Shown here in pieces: positions 1 to 5,093 of a stretch of DNA of 5,093 nt. The position numbers and the translations under genes are program-made. Each line of letters opens with the position of its first letter. The first letter of the stretch is position 1. The stretch spans positions 1-5,093 of the forward strand of contig JAHFUU010000254.1 of assembly GCA_023264915.1 (NCBI GenBank). The letters run 5' to 3'. The notes beneath the pieces were generated by a model, which was not told the DNA's origin, searched no databases, and was given only the letters and a program-made list of their open reading frames with translations. The DNA comes from Microthrixaceae bacterium. Its GTDB lineage: Bacteria > Actinomycetota > Acidimicrobiia > Acidimicrobiales > Acidimicrobilacustridaceae.

Positions 1-1
1 C

Positions 2-1576
2 CTCTACGGCATCGCGGCCGAGGGCATCCCGATCCTCGACACGCGCCACGAGCAAGGTGCTGCGCTCATGGCCGAAGGCTGGGCTCTTGCCACCGGTGAG
101 ACAGGTGTATGCCTGGTGACCGCCGGTCCCGGGTTCACCAACGCCCTGACTGGCGTAGCGAACGCCTACATGAACGGCTCGCCGATCGTGTGCATGGCAG
201 GCCGCCGACCCCGCGCCCACGCCGACACCTGGACCCTCCAAGAGCTCGACCAGCTGCCGATCATCGAGCCGATCACCTGCTGGGCGCGCAGCGTCCCCGA
301 CGGGGCCCGAGCCGCGGAGTACCTCCGGACAGCCTTCGCCGAGGCTCGGAGCGGCCGGCCGGGCCCCGTCTACCTGGATGTGCCCGCGGACTTGCTGGCC
401 AGGCCAGTTGATGACGGCGCCCTGGATCGAGTGCTGAGCCCGGTTGCCGCGAGCCGTCCGGCCCCTGACGACGATGCTGTCGGGCAGGTGCTCGACCTGC
501 TCGGAAAGGCCGAGCGGCCCATCATCGTTGCTGGTTCGGGCGCGCACTGGTCCGGCGCCGGCGAGGCGATCTCACTTCTCGCGTCCACCTTCGGGGTGCC
601 GGTGTTCACGGCGAACGCGGGGCGCGGCACCATCCCCGACACAGACCCGTGGTGCCTCGGGCCCGCCTCACCCATGGGCGGCAGCTTCGGAGCGGCCGCG
701 GCCGGCAGTGATCTGGTCTTGGCGCTCGGCGTGCGCATGGGGTTCGTGATGCTCAACGGCATGCTGTTCGGCGGCTCGACGCTCGTCCGTGTCGACATCG
801 ATCGGGGAGAGCTCGCGCGGAACGCGGCCGGCAAGGTCGAGGTGGTCTCAGACGTAAGGGCCTTCTGTGAGGCACTCACCAAGGCGGGCCAGTCAGATGC
901 GACGCCGGCTCGAGCGGCGTGGCTCGACCAGCTCCGCGAAGCCAACGCAGCGGCGAGGTCCCAGTATGACTCCTTGCTGGTGGGACCGAGGGGTCGCATA
1001 CACCCTGCGGCAGCCATCAACGCGATGGTCGACGTGGGCGGCGAGAGAGCCACGTATGTGGCAGACGGTGGGGACACCATGGTGTGGGGCATGTCTCGGT
1101 TCCCTGCAAACGCCGCGGGTCATCTCCTGACGACCAGCTCGTACTTCGGTGCGCTGGGCGTGGGCGTGCCTTACGCGCTCGCGGCCAAGGCCGCCAGGCC
1201 TGACGAGCCTTGCCTGTTGTGGGCTGGTGACGGAGCCTTCGGCTTCAACGCAATCGAGTTCGACACCGCGGTTCGCCACAACATCCCGATCGTTGCCGTG
1301 GTCGCGAACAACGGCACATGGGGGATGTCCTGGCACGGCCAGGGCCTGGTCCATGGCTATGACGATCTGGTCGCGACAGAGCTCGGCGACCGGCCATATG
1401 AGCGGCTCGTCGAAGCACTGGGCGGGCACGGCGAGCGCGTCGAGAACATCGAGGACCTGCGCCCCGCGATCGAGCGTGCACTCGCGAGCGGGAAGCCTGC
1501 ATGCGTCAACGTCCTGGTCGACCCGGAGGTCATCTCGGCCGCCACTCAGGCGATGGCCTCGATGGGGGTCGCGTGA
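2..1576 (+). CDS. Thiamine-diphosphate-dependent lyase/carboligase, acetolactate synthase-like (5' partial)
   Basis: A ThDP enzyme that should make or break a C-C bond next to a carbonyl. The reading frame is open from base 2, giving 524 residues; an ATG at base 68 is internal, because the conserved catalytic-glutamate motif RHEQGA (Glu at fragment residue 17) lies upstream of it. In relatives this Glu is near residue 50, so about 30 residues are missing. The domains follow the family order: PYR domain with AGPGFTNALTGV (about 41-52), central domain (about 155-290), and PP domain with the cofactor motif GDG-x24-NN (409-437, bases 1226-1312) and YFGALGVGVPYAL just before it. After NN comes GTWGMSWHGQG, and TLQELDQ with PITCWA lies in the PYR domain; from memory these resemble benzaldehyde lyase and 2-hydroxyacyl-CoA lyase more than biosynthetic acetolactate synthase. 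The C-terminus ends naturally. No regulatory-subunit gene is visible. Fold and cofactor are near certain; the substrate is unknown. Confidence 0.93.
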   Translation, partial: LYGIAAEGIPILDTRHEQGAALMAEGWALATGETGVCLVTAGPGFTNALTGVANAYMNGSPIVCMAGRRPRAHADTWTLQELDQLPIIEPITCWARSVPDGARAAEYLRTAFAEARSGRPGPVYLDVPADLLARPVDDGALDRVLSPVAASRPAPDDDAVGQVLDLLGKAERPIIVAGSGAHWSGAGEAISLLASTFGVPVFTANAGRGTIPDTDPWCLGPASPMGGSFGAAAAGSDLVLALGVRMGFVMLNGMLFGGSTLVRVDIDRGELARNAAGKVEVVSDVRAFCEALTKAGQSDATPARAAWLDQLREANAAARSQYDSLLVGPRGRIHPAAAINAMVDVGGERATYVADGGDTMVWGMSRFPANAAGHLLTTSSYFGALGVGVPYALAAKAARPDEPCLLWAGDGAFGFNAIEFDTAVRHNIPIVAVVANNGTWGMSWHGQGLVHGYDDLVATELGDRPYERLVEALGGHGERVENIEDLRPAIERALASGKPACVNVLVDPEVISAATQAMASMGVA

Positions 1577-1577
1577 G

Positions 1578-2498
1578 CTACCGGGACGCGGCCAGAGCGC
1601 GAAGGACCGCGCGCGTTCGGGCGTGCTCGTCGGGGTCGTCGCTGTAGTTGACAGCCACGAACTCGGTGGCGCCAGCGTCGCCGAAGGAGGAGAGCGTATC
1701 TGTGACCTGCTCCTCGCTTCCGACCACGGCGACGTCGGCGGGTCCTGCGGCACCCTCGCGGTCGAGCATCGCACGGTAGGACGGCAACATGCCGTACATG
1801 GCGAAGACGGCCCCGGCACGATCGCGCGCACCGGCCGGGTCGCTGGTCACGCACACTGGCAGGGCGACCTGCACCTCGGGCGCCTTCTCGCGACCGGCAG
1901 CCTCTGCTGCGGCAGTGATCGAGGGAACGATGTGTGAGCGGATCGTGTCGATGCCGCACATCCAGGTGGTCGTACCGTCAGCGAGAGTCCCGGCTAGCTC
2001 GAGCATCTTCGGCCCGAGTGCTGCCACGACGACAGGGAAAGGCGTGTAGCCGGGGATGGTGATCGACCCGTTGGCGGTCACGGTCTCGCCGGAGAACGCG
2101 ACCGCGCCGGTACGGACCAGTGACATCAGGACGGTCAGGTACTCACGCATGTGACGGACCGGCTTGGCGTAGGACATGCCGAACATCGACTCGATCACCA
2201 TCTGGTGCGACAGCCCGACTCCGAGCACGAGGCGGCCGCCGGTCAGGACCTGCACGGTCATCGCCTGCTGCGCCAGGGCCATCGGATGCCGGGGATAGGT
2301 GGGTACGACGCCGACTCCGAGCTGGATGCCCGGGTGCTCGGGCGCCAATGCAGTGATCATCGTGAGTGCGTCGACACCGAAGATGTTGGGTAGGACGAAG
2401 ATCGACTGGCCATCCTCGACTGCTTCGGCGATGTCTTGACGGATCTGGTCCGGGGCGCCGCGCCCCATCCCGTCTCCTGCTGAGCTACCTATACGCAT
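1578..2498 (-). CDS. LLM-class oxidoreductase, probably F420-dependent (MSMEG_4879-like)
   Basis: A complete 306-residue luciferase-like TIM-barrel oxidoreductase, probably cytosolic, with no signal peptide or membrane segment. Visible family blocks are the opening MRIG, IFGVDALT (39-46), VVPTYPRHPMALAQQA (64-79), TGGRLVLGVGLSHQ (86-99), RHMREYLTVL (115-124), VAALGPKMLELAGTLADGTT (158-177), LPVCVTSDP (213-221) and LPSYRAMLDREGAAGPADVA (238-257). From memory this pattern fits the actinobacterial MSMEG_4879 subgroup predicted to use coenzyme F420; FMN use cannot be excluded from sequence. Such enzymes move a hydride to or from small carbonyl or alcohol compounds, but the substrate here is unknown. 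The ATG is supported by GAGGAGG five bases upstream and by the family N-terminus. The gene converges on the ThDP gene with one base between the two stops, and it lies 186 bases downstream of the zinc dehydrogenase on the same strand. Length is normal for the family, and no frameshift is seen. Confidence 0.93.
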   Translation of the reverse strand: MRIGSSAGDGMGRGAPDQIRQDIAEAVEDGQSIFVLPNIFGVDALTMITALAPEHPGIQLGVGVVPTYPRHPMALAQQAMTVQVLTGGRLVLGVGLSHQMVIESMFGMSYAKPVRHMREYLTVLMSLVRTGAVAFSGETVTANGSITIPGYTPFPVVVAALGPKMLELAGTLADGTTTWMCGIDTIRSHIVPSITAAAEAAGREKAPEVQVALPVCVTSDPAGARDRAGAVFAMYGMLPSYRAMLDREGAAGPADVAVVGSEEQVTDTLSSFGDAGATEFVAVNYSDDPDEHARTRAVLRALAASR

Positions 2499-2503
2499 GT
2501 TGT

Positions 2504-2510
2504 CCTCCTC
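2504..2510 (-). promoter_or_regulatory. Ribosome binding site of the LLM oxidoreductase gene
   Basis: On the minus strand the sequence reads GAGGAGG, then five bases (ACAAC), then ATG at 2498. This near-perfect Shine-Dalgarno sequence fixes the start codon and suggests efficient translation. It is also part of a 13-base sequence that recurs at the 3' end of the upstream dehydrogenase gene. Confidence 0.85.
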
Positions 2511-2516
2511 GCGGGC
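2504..2516. repeat. 13-base direct repeat, copy 1 (over the LLM ribosome binding site)
   Basis: CCTCCTCGCGGGC on the plus strand; the identical 13 bases recur at 2690-2702, 186 bases away. This copy contains the Shine-Dalgarno sequence of the LLM gene. The match is exact, but it is GC-rich and partly explained by ribosome-binding-site composition, so chance is possible. Confidence 0.7.
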
Positions 2517-2523
2517 TTGGTCT

Positions 2524-2547
2524 TTCGGCTCCGGCGTCAGAGCCGAA
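2524..2547 (-). promoter_or_regulatory. Perfect 8-bp hairpin in the leader of the LLM gene
   Basis: TTCGGCTC (2524-2531) and GAGCCGAA (2540-2547) are perfect reverse complements around an 8-base spacer. The dyad ends 25 bases before the LLM ATG and 13 bases before its Shine-Dalgarno sequence. On the minus strand it is followed by AGACC rather than a U-run, so it is not a classic intrinsic terminator. It could be a protein operator, an mRNA leader hairpin, or a U-less terminator of the kind proposed for high-GC bacteria. The pairing is observed; any function is inferred. Confidence 0.4.
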
Positions 2548-2573
2548 CCGTCGATGGTGTCCGGACCAGTGCC

Positions 2574-2605
2574 GAGAGCTGGCCGGATCGGCCACGGAGC
2601 CTCTC
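2574..2605 (-). terminator. Imperfect compound hairpin downstream of the dehydrogenase gene (possible terminator)
   Basis: GGCCG (2581-2585) and CGGCC (2589-2593) pair around a 3-base loop, and outside them GAGAG (2574-2578) can pair with CTCTC (2601-2605) across a small internal loop. An 8-base palindrome, CACCGGTG, follows at 2608-2615. The structure lies about 80-110 bases past the dehydrogenase stop. No U-tract is seen on the minus strand, so a terminator role is only a possibility. Confidence 0.25.
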
Positions 2606-2684
2606 GCCACCGGTGCCGGCCCGAGAGTCGCGACAGATCCAGTGCTTGCGCGACCTCAGGTGACAGGTGCCTGGCATCGGTCGG

Positions 2685-3755
2685 TCAGGCCTCCTCGCGG
2701 GCGACCATGACGATTCGCTGGGGATCGTCACGGTGCTCTCGAAGCATCTCGTATCCCTCGGCCACCTGGTCGAGGGTCACCCGGTAGGAGATCCCGGCAT
2801 CGATGTCGAGGTCGCCCGATGCTGTCATCGCAAGCACCTCCTCGAGGTCGCGCTTGTGGGAGCCGAAGGATCCGATCACAGAGAACTCCCAAAGGGCGAA
2901 CAGCGCTTGGGGGTAAGGGATCGGTGGGGGCTCCATGCCTATGCCTACTGCCACCATGCGCCCGCCGGGCACCAATGCCTGCACCGCGAGGGACAGCGTG
3001 TCGGAATGGCCCACGCATTCCATGGCCACCTCGGCGCCTCCGCCCGTTGCAGCGATCACCTCGCCTGCCACATCGGTGGCCTGGGCTCCGGCCGGCACCA
3101 GCACGGTCGCATCGGCCCCGGCGCTCGCCGCCCGATCCAGCGCCGCTGGTGACGCGTCGACTGCGACGATTCGCTCCGCGCCGAGCTTTCGTGCCAGCAA
3201 GATGCCCATCGAACCGAGGCCTCCCACGCCGACGATGACGACTTGCTCGCCGGGCACCAGCCGGCCGCGGCACTTGAGGGCATGGTAGGGGCTGGCCACG
3301 CAGTCCGTGGCGACTGCCGCAGCGGTCATCGAGACACCCTCGGGGACCCGGACCAGCGTCGATGCCGGCACCCGGATGAGATCCGCGAAGGCACCGTCGA
3401 AGTGCAGGCCCGGTGCTGACTGGAGGCGGCAGGCCTCGGGCCACCCTGACGTGCAGGTCCGGCACTTCCCGCAGCCGTTGTCCAAGGTGATCGCGACGCG
3501 CTCGCCCTTGCTCCACCCGGTCACCTCGGCGCCGGTCGCAACGACCGTTCCAGCCGGCTCGTGACCGAGGGTGAGCGGCAGGGGGCCGGGCGTCGGCATG
3601 CCTTCGAGGAAGTGGACGTCAGATCCGCACAGGCCGCAGGCTGCCACGCGTAGCAAGACGTCGTGAGGCCCGGGGTCAGGAACTGGCACCTCATCGACCC
3701 GAAGCGGTTGATCCGCTCCGTGGAATCGCACTGCATTCATGGTTGAGCCGGTCAT
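2685..3755 (-). CDS. Zinc-dependent medium-chain alcohol dehydrogenase, probably NAD-linked
   Basis: A complete medium-chain dehydrogenase of 356 residues that should interconvert an alcohol and its aldehyde or ketone in the cytosol. The N-terminal catalytic domain has GLCGSD (catalytic zinc Cys43) and GHEPAG (His65-Glu66); Cys152 in TDCVASPYHA is the likely third ligand. Four structural-zinc cysteines lie at 95, 98, 101 and 109. The Rossmann motif GVGGLG is at 176-181 and is followed by VAVDAS; Asp200 at the end of the second strand favours NAD over NADP. The frame stays open to an ATG at 3833, but those extra codons have a mixed third position unlike the gene body and no family similarity. 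ATG 3755 has GGGGG five bases upstream, while ATG 3740, just before NAVRFHG, is a possible alternative. Same strand as the LLM gene. It broadly resembles secondary-alcohol and hydroxyacyl-CoA dehydrogenases; substrate unknown. Confidence 0.93.
   Translation of the reverse strand: MTGSTMNAVRFHGADQPLRVDEVPVPDPGPHDVLLRVAACGLCGSDVHFLEGMPTPGPLPLTLGHEPAGTVVATGAEVTGWSKGERVAITLDNGCGKCRTCTSGWPEACRLQSAPGLHFDGAFADLIRVPASTLVRVPEGVSMTAAAVATDCVASPYHALKCRGRLVPGEQVVIVGVGGLGSMGILLARKLGAERIVAVDASPAALDRAASAGADATVLVPAGAQATDVAGEVIAATGGGAEVAMECVGHSDTLSLAVQALVPGGRMVAVGIGMEPPPIPYPQALFALWEFSVIGSFGSHKRDLEEVLAMTASGDLDIDAGISYRVTLDQVAEGYEMLREHRDDPQRIVMVAREEA
2690..2702. repeat. 13-base direct repeat, copy 2 (last codons of the dehydrogenase)
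   Basis: The second exact copy of CCTCCTCGCGGGC. On the minus strand it encodes the final residues AREEA of the zinc dehydrogenase, just before its TGA stop at 2685-2687. The two copies bracket the dyad-rich intergenic stretch. Confidence 0.7.
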
Positions 3756-3760
3756 CTCTG

Positions 3761-3765
3761 CCCCC
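3761..3765 (-). promoter_or_regulatory. Probable ribosome binding site of the zinc dehydrogenase
   Basis: On the minus strand GGGGG is followed by CAGAG and then ATG at 3755. It is a modest purine-rich match with correct spacing. It decides for this start over ATG 3740, which has no nearby Shine-Dalgarno sequence, and over ATG 3767, whose upstream bases are a GAGATCC tandem repeat. Confidence 0.5.
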
Positions 3766-3768
3766 ATT

Positions 3769-3782
3769 GGATCTCGGATCTC
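3769..3782. repeat. Tandem 7-base repeat in the dehydrogenase leader
   Basis: GGATCTC occurs twice in direct succession on the plus strand (GAGATCC twice on the minus strand), immediately upstream of the dehydrogenase ribosome binding site. It may be a slippage product or part of a regulator site; there is no further evidence for either. Confidence 0.5.
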
Positions 3783-3838
3783 GTGCGGTTCTTGGCGAGG
3801 CTCGCGGGCTGTTCGCCAGCGGCATTGTGTCATTTCCT

Positions 3839-3855
3839 ACATATCCTCGCTATGT
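3839..3855 (-). promoter_or_regulatory. AT-richer patch with inverted repeat; candidate operator/promoter of the dehydrogenase
   Basis: ACATA (3839-3843) and TATGT (3851-3855) form a perfect inverted repeat around a 7-base spacer, within an AT-richer patch (about 3829-3870) in otherwise very GC-rich DNA. The patch lies 85-100 bases upstream of the dehydrogenase start, a usual place for a promoter or regulator site. I could not identify a convincing -10/-35 pair, and the arms are only five bases, so this is a weak candidate. Confidence 0.25.
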
Positions 3856-3976
3856 TCTCACAGATTCTCGCCAGGCTGCACCGCCGGGGCAGGAGGGCAC
3901 TCACCACGTGGCGGCGTGAGGTGTCCGTCGCCGCGCTGGGGTCACTGGCGGCCCGTCCGAGCCGACCGGCAGAGGG

Positions 3977-5093
3977 CTACGGCAGTCCCGTCCCGGCGTG
4001 GCGGGACCAGGTGGCGAACATCTTGGCGTACTCGCCACCGAGGGCCACGAGCTCATCATGGGTACCGAGTTCGACGATCCCCCCAGCACCGGTGCCAGGG
4101 ATCTGGTCGATCACCGCGATGCGGTCAGCTCGCATGGCTGTGGCCAGCCGGTGGGCTATGACGATCGCGGTGCGGCCCTCGAGGAGGGCGTCGAGAGCCC
4201 GCTCGATCTTGGCCTCCGAGCGAAGGTCCAGGTTCGAGGTGGCCTCGTCGAGGATGAGGACCCGGGGGCGGGCCAGGAACGCCCGGGCCAGGGCCAGGAG
4301 TTGGCGTTCACCCGAGGACAGCGAAGCACCGCGCTCGTGCACGGGCGAATCGAGCCCGCGGGGCATGCGTTCGATCAGCTCGTCGACCCCGACCGTGGTG
4401 CAGGCATCGAGGATCTCCTGGTCGCTCGTATCGGGGCACGCGAACGCGAGGTTGTCGCGGATCGTCCCGTGGAACAGGAATGGTTCCTGGGGGACGACAC
4501 CGAGCTGGGATCGCAAGGACAGCAACGTCACATCCCGAAGGTCGTTGCCGTCGATGAGCACCGCGCCTTCGGTCGGGTCATAGAACCGCGTCACCAGCTT
4601 GGCGATGGTCGACTTCCCCGCCCCGGTGGGTCCGACCAGAGCGAAGGTCTCACCGGGCTCGATGTGCAGGTCAACGTCCGCGAGCACTGGGGTCTCGGGC
4701 CGGTACCCGAAGCAGACGTGGCGGAGCGAGATGTCACCCGTGATCGGTCCCAGCTCGAGAGCGTCGGCCTTCTCGGGCGTGCTGGGTTCGGTGCTCAACA
4801 GGTCACGAAGCTTGCTCGCAGCGGCCTGACCCTGCTGGTAGGTGTTGTAGAGCTGGACGAGCTGCTGGATGGGTGCGAAGAAGGACGTCAGGTAGAGAAC
4901 GAACGCGGTCAGCTCTCCAAGGCTGAGCTGACCCTCGAGGACCAGCTTGCCACCGATCGCGAGGATCATCGCCTGGCCGACGATTCCGACAGCTTCAGTC
5001 CCGGGGCCGTAGAGAGCGCCGACCCTTGCCGTGTACAGGTTGGCATCCACGTAGGCGCCGACGACGTTGTCGTGGTGGATGAGGTTGTAGCGC
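3977..5093 (-). CDS. ABC exporter half-transporter, fused membrane and ATPase domains (5' partial)
   Basis: The C-terminal 371 residues of a type I ABC exporter in the cytoplasmic membrane; the frame is open through the window end, and the GTG at 5050 is not the real start. Residues 1 to about 90 are the end of the membrane domain, with two hydrophobic stretches around ILAIGG and FVLYLTSFFAPI, then YQQGQAAASKLRDLL leading into the linker. The ATPase domain is complete: Walker A GPTGAGKST (154-162, bases 4607-4633), Q-loop VPQEPFLF (Gln202), signature LSSGERQ (258-264), Walker B VLILDE (278-283, with the catalytic Glu), D-loop SNLD and H-loop His314. All catalytic residues are present, so this half should hydrolyse ATP. 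LSSGE replaces the classic LSGGQ, a tolerated variation. A short extra segment, DQIPGTGAGG, lies before the usual IVELGTHDEL. About 200-250 residues are missing. The substrate (lipid, drug or peptide) and whether it forms a homo- or heterodimer are unknown. Confidence 0.95.
   Translation of the reverse strand, partial: RYNLIHHDNVVGAYVDANLYTARVGALYGPGTEAVGIVGQAMILAIGGKLVLEGQLSLGELTAFVLYLTSFFAPIQQLVQLYNTYQQGQAAASKLRDLLSTEPSTPEKADALELGPITGDISLRHVCFGYRPETPVLADVDLHIEPGETFALVGPTGAGKSTIAKLVTRFYDPTEGAVLIDGNDLRDVTLLSLRSQLGVVPQEPFLFHGTIRDNLAFACPDTSDQEILDACTTVGVDELIERMPRGLDSPVHERGASLSSGERQLLALARAFLARPRVLILDEATSNLDLRSEAKIERALDALLEGRTAIVIAHRLATAMRADRIAVIDQIPGTGAGGIVELGTHDELVALGGEYAKMFATWSRHAGTGLP

Larger units (their letters stand above)
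2499..2684. other. Dyad-rich intergenic region between dehydrogenase and LLM genes
   Basis: This 186-base stretch has no convincing gene on either strand; the short open frames crossing it are typical of GC-rich DNA and match no family I recognise. It holds two hairpins, an 8-base palindrome and the LLM ribosome binding site. Nearly all of it lies between the two copies of a 13-base direct repeat. I see no clear -10/-35 pair, so I cannot tell whether the LLM gene has its own promoter or is read through from the dehydrogenase. Confidence 0.5.
3756..3976. other. Intergenic region between ABC exporter and dehydrogenase genes
   Basis: These 221 bases follow the exporter stop (TAG at 3977-3979) and precede the dehydrogenase. 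The half nearer the exporter is GC-rich and holds a possible stem, GCGGCG (3911-3916) with CGCCGC (3929-3934), that might help end the exporter transcript. The half nearer the dehydrogenase holds the AT-richer patch, the tandem 7-mer and the ribosome binding site. No gene is supported on either strand. Confidence 0.5.

Noticed and set aside
370..1092. 240-codon open frame on the minus strand inside the ThDP gene
   Set aside because: Low-complexity Ser/Ala/Pro/Arg-rich product with no motif, wholly antisense to a strongly supported gene; typical of antisense frames in GC-rich DNA.
1597..1612. GCGCG/CGCGC stem as a terminator for the ThDP gene
   Set aside because: Only five base pairs, no U-run, and inside the LLM coding sequence; expected by chance in such GC-rich DNA.
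893..1831. 312-codon open frame on the minus strand spanning the ThDP gene end and the LLM gene end
   Set aside because: It overlaps two genes with clear family motifs, and its translation shows no recognisable domain.
1149..1937. 262-codon plus-strand frame running past the ThDP stop
   Set aside because: Frame-shifted reading of the ThDP gene continuing antisense to the LLM gene; Arg/Ser-rich with no motif. The ThDP gene ends normally, so this is not a frameshifted continuation.
2728..3516. 262-codon minus-strand frame inside the zinc dehydrogenase
   Set aside because: Alternative-frame reading of the dehydrogenase, Arg/Gly-rich, without motifs.
3905..3910. CACGTG palindrome as a regulator site
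   Set aside because: A six-base palindrome is too short to support a call without other copies or conservation.
3783..4583. 266-codon plus-strand frame opposite the ABC exporter
   Set aside because: Ser/Arg-rich translation antisense to the Walker A, signature and Walker B coding region; no ribosome binding site or domain seen.
1..5093. CRISPR array, tRNA/rRNA, insertion sequence, phage or defence genes
   Set aside because: No regularly spaced repeats, RNA-gene signatures, transposase or integrase motifs, or paired terminal inverted repeats were seen; all four genes are ordinary metabolic or transport families.

Overview
The window is strongly GC-rich (about two-thirds G+C by eye), with codon third positions mostly G or C. 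It carries a luciferase-like oxidoreductase of a type best known from F420-using actinobacteria. Together these suggest a chromosomal segment of an actinobacterium or close relative; no species can be named from the sequence. There are four protein genes, two of them cut by the window edges, and no tRNA, rRNA, CRISPR, insertion sequence or phage signal.

Layout: (1) bases 2-1576, plus strand, a thiamine-diphosphate (ThDP) enzyme missing only about its first 30 residues, most like the benzaldehyde lyase / 2-hydroxyacyl-CoA lyase / acetolactate-synthase-like group; (2) 1578-2498, minus strand, a complete luciferase-like (LLM) probable F420-dependent oxidoreductase, whose stop codon lies one base from the stop of gene 1; (3) 2499-2684, a 186-base gap rich in inverted repeats; (4) 2685-3755, minus strand, a complete zinc-dependent medium-chain alcohol dehydrogenase; (5) 3756-3976, a 221-base gap with an AT-richer patch, a small inverted repeat and a tandem 7-mer, probably the control region of the dehydrogenase; (6) 3977-5093, minus strand, the C-terminal part of an ABC exporter half-transporter (end of the membrane domain plus a whole ATPase domain).

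The dehydrogenase and the LLM oxidoreductase point the same way and may be co-transcribed, though the 186-base gap and its hairpins could separate them. With the convergent ThDP enzyme they would make a plausible small-molecule redox and C-C bond module acting on aldehydes, ketones or alcohols: a ThDP lyase/carboligase, an F420 (or flavin) oxidoreductase and an NAD-dependent dehydrogenase. This grouping is inference from adjacency; the substrate cannot be read from the sequence. The ABC exporter upstream is probably an independent unit. I see no clear novel system. The best leads are the 13-base direct repeat bracketing the gap between the dehydrogenase and the LLM gene, the perfect 8-bp hairpin just upstream of the LLM ribosome binding site, and the uncertain reaction of the ThDP enzyme.
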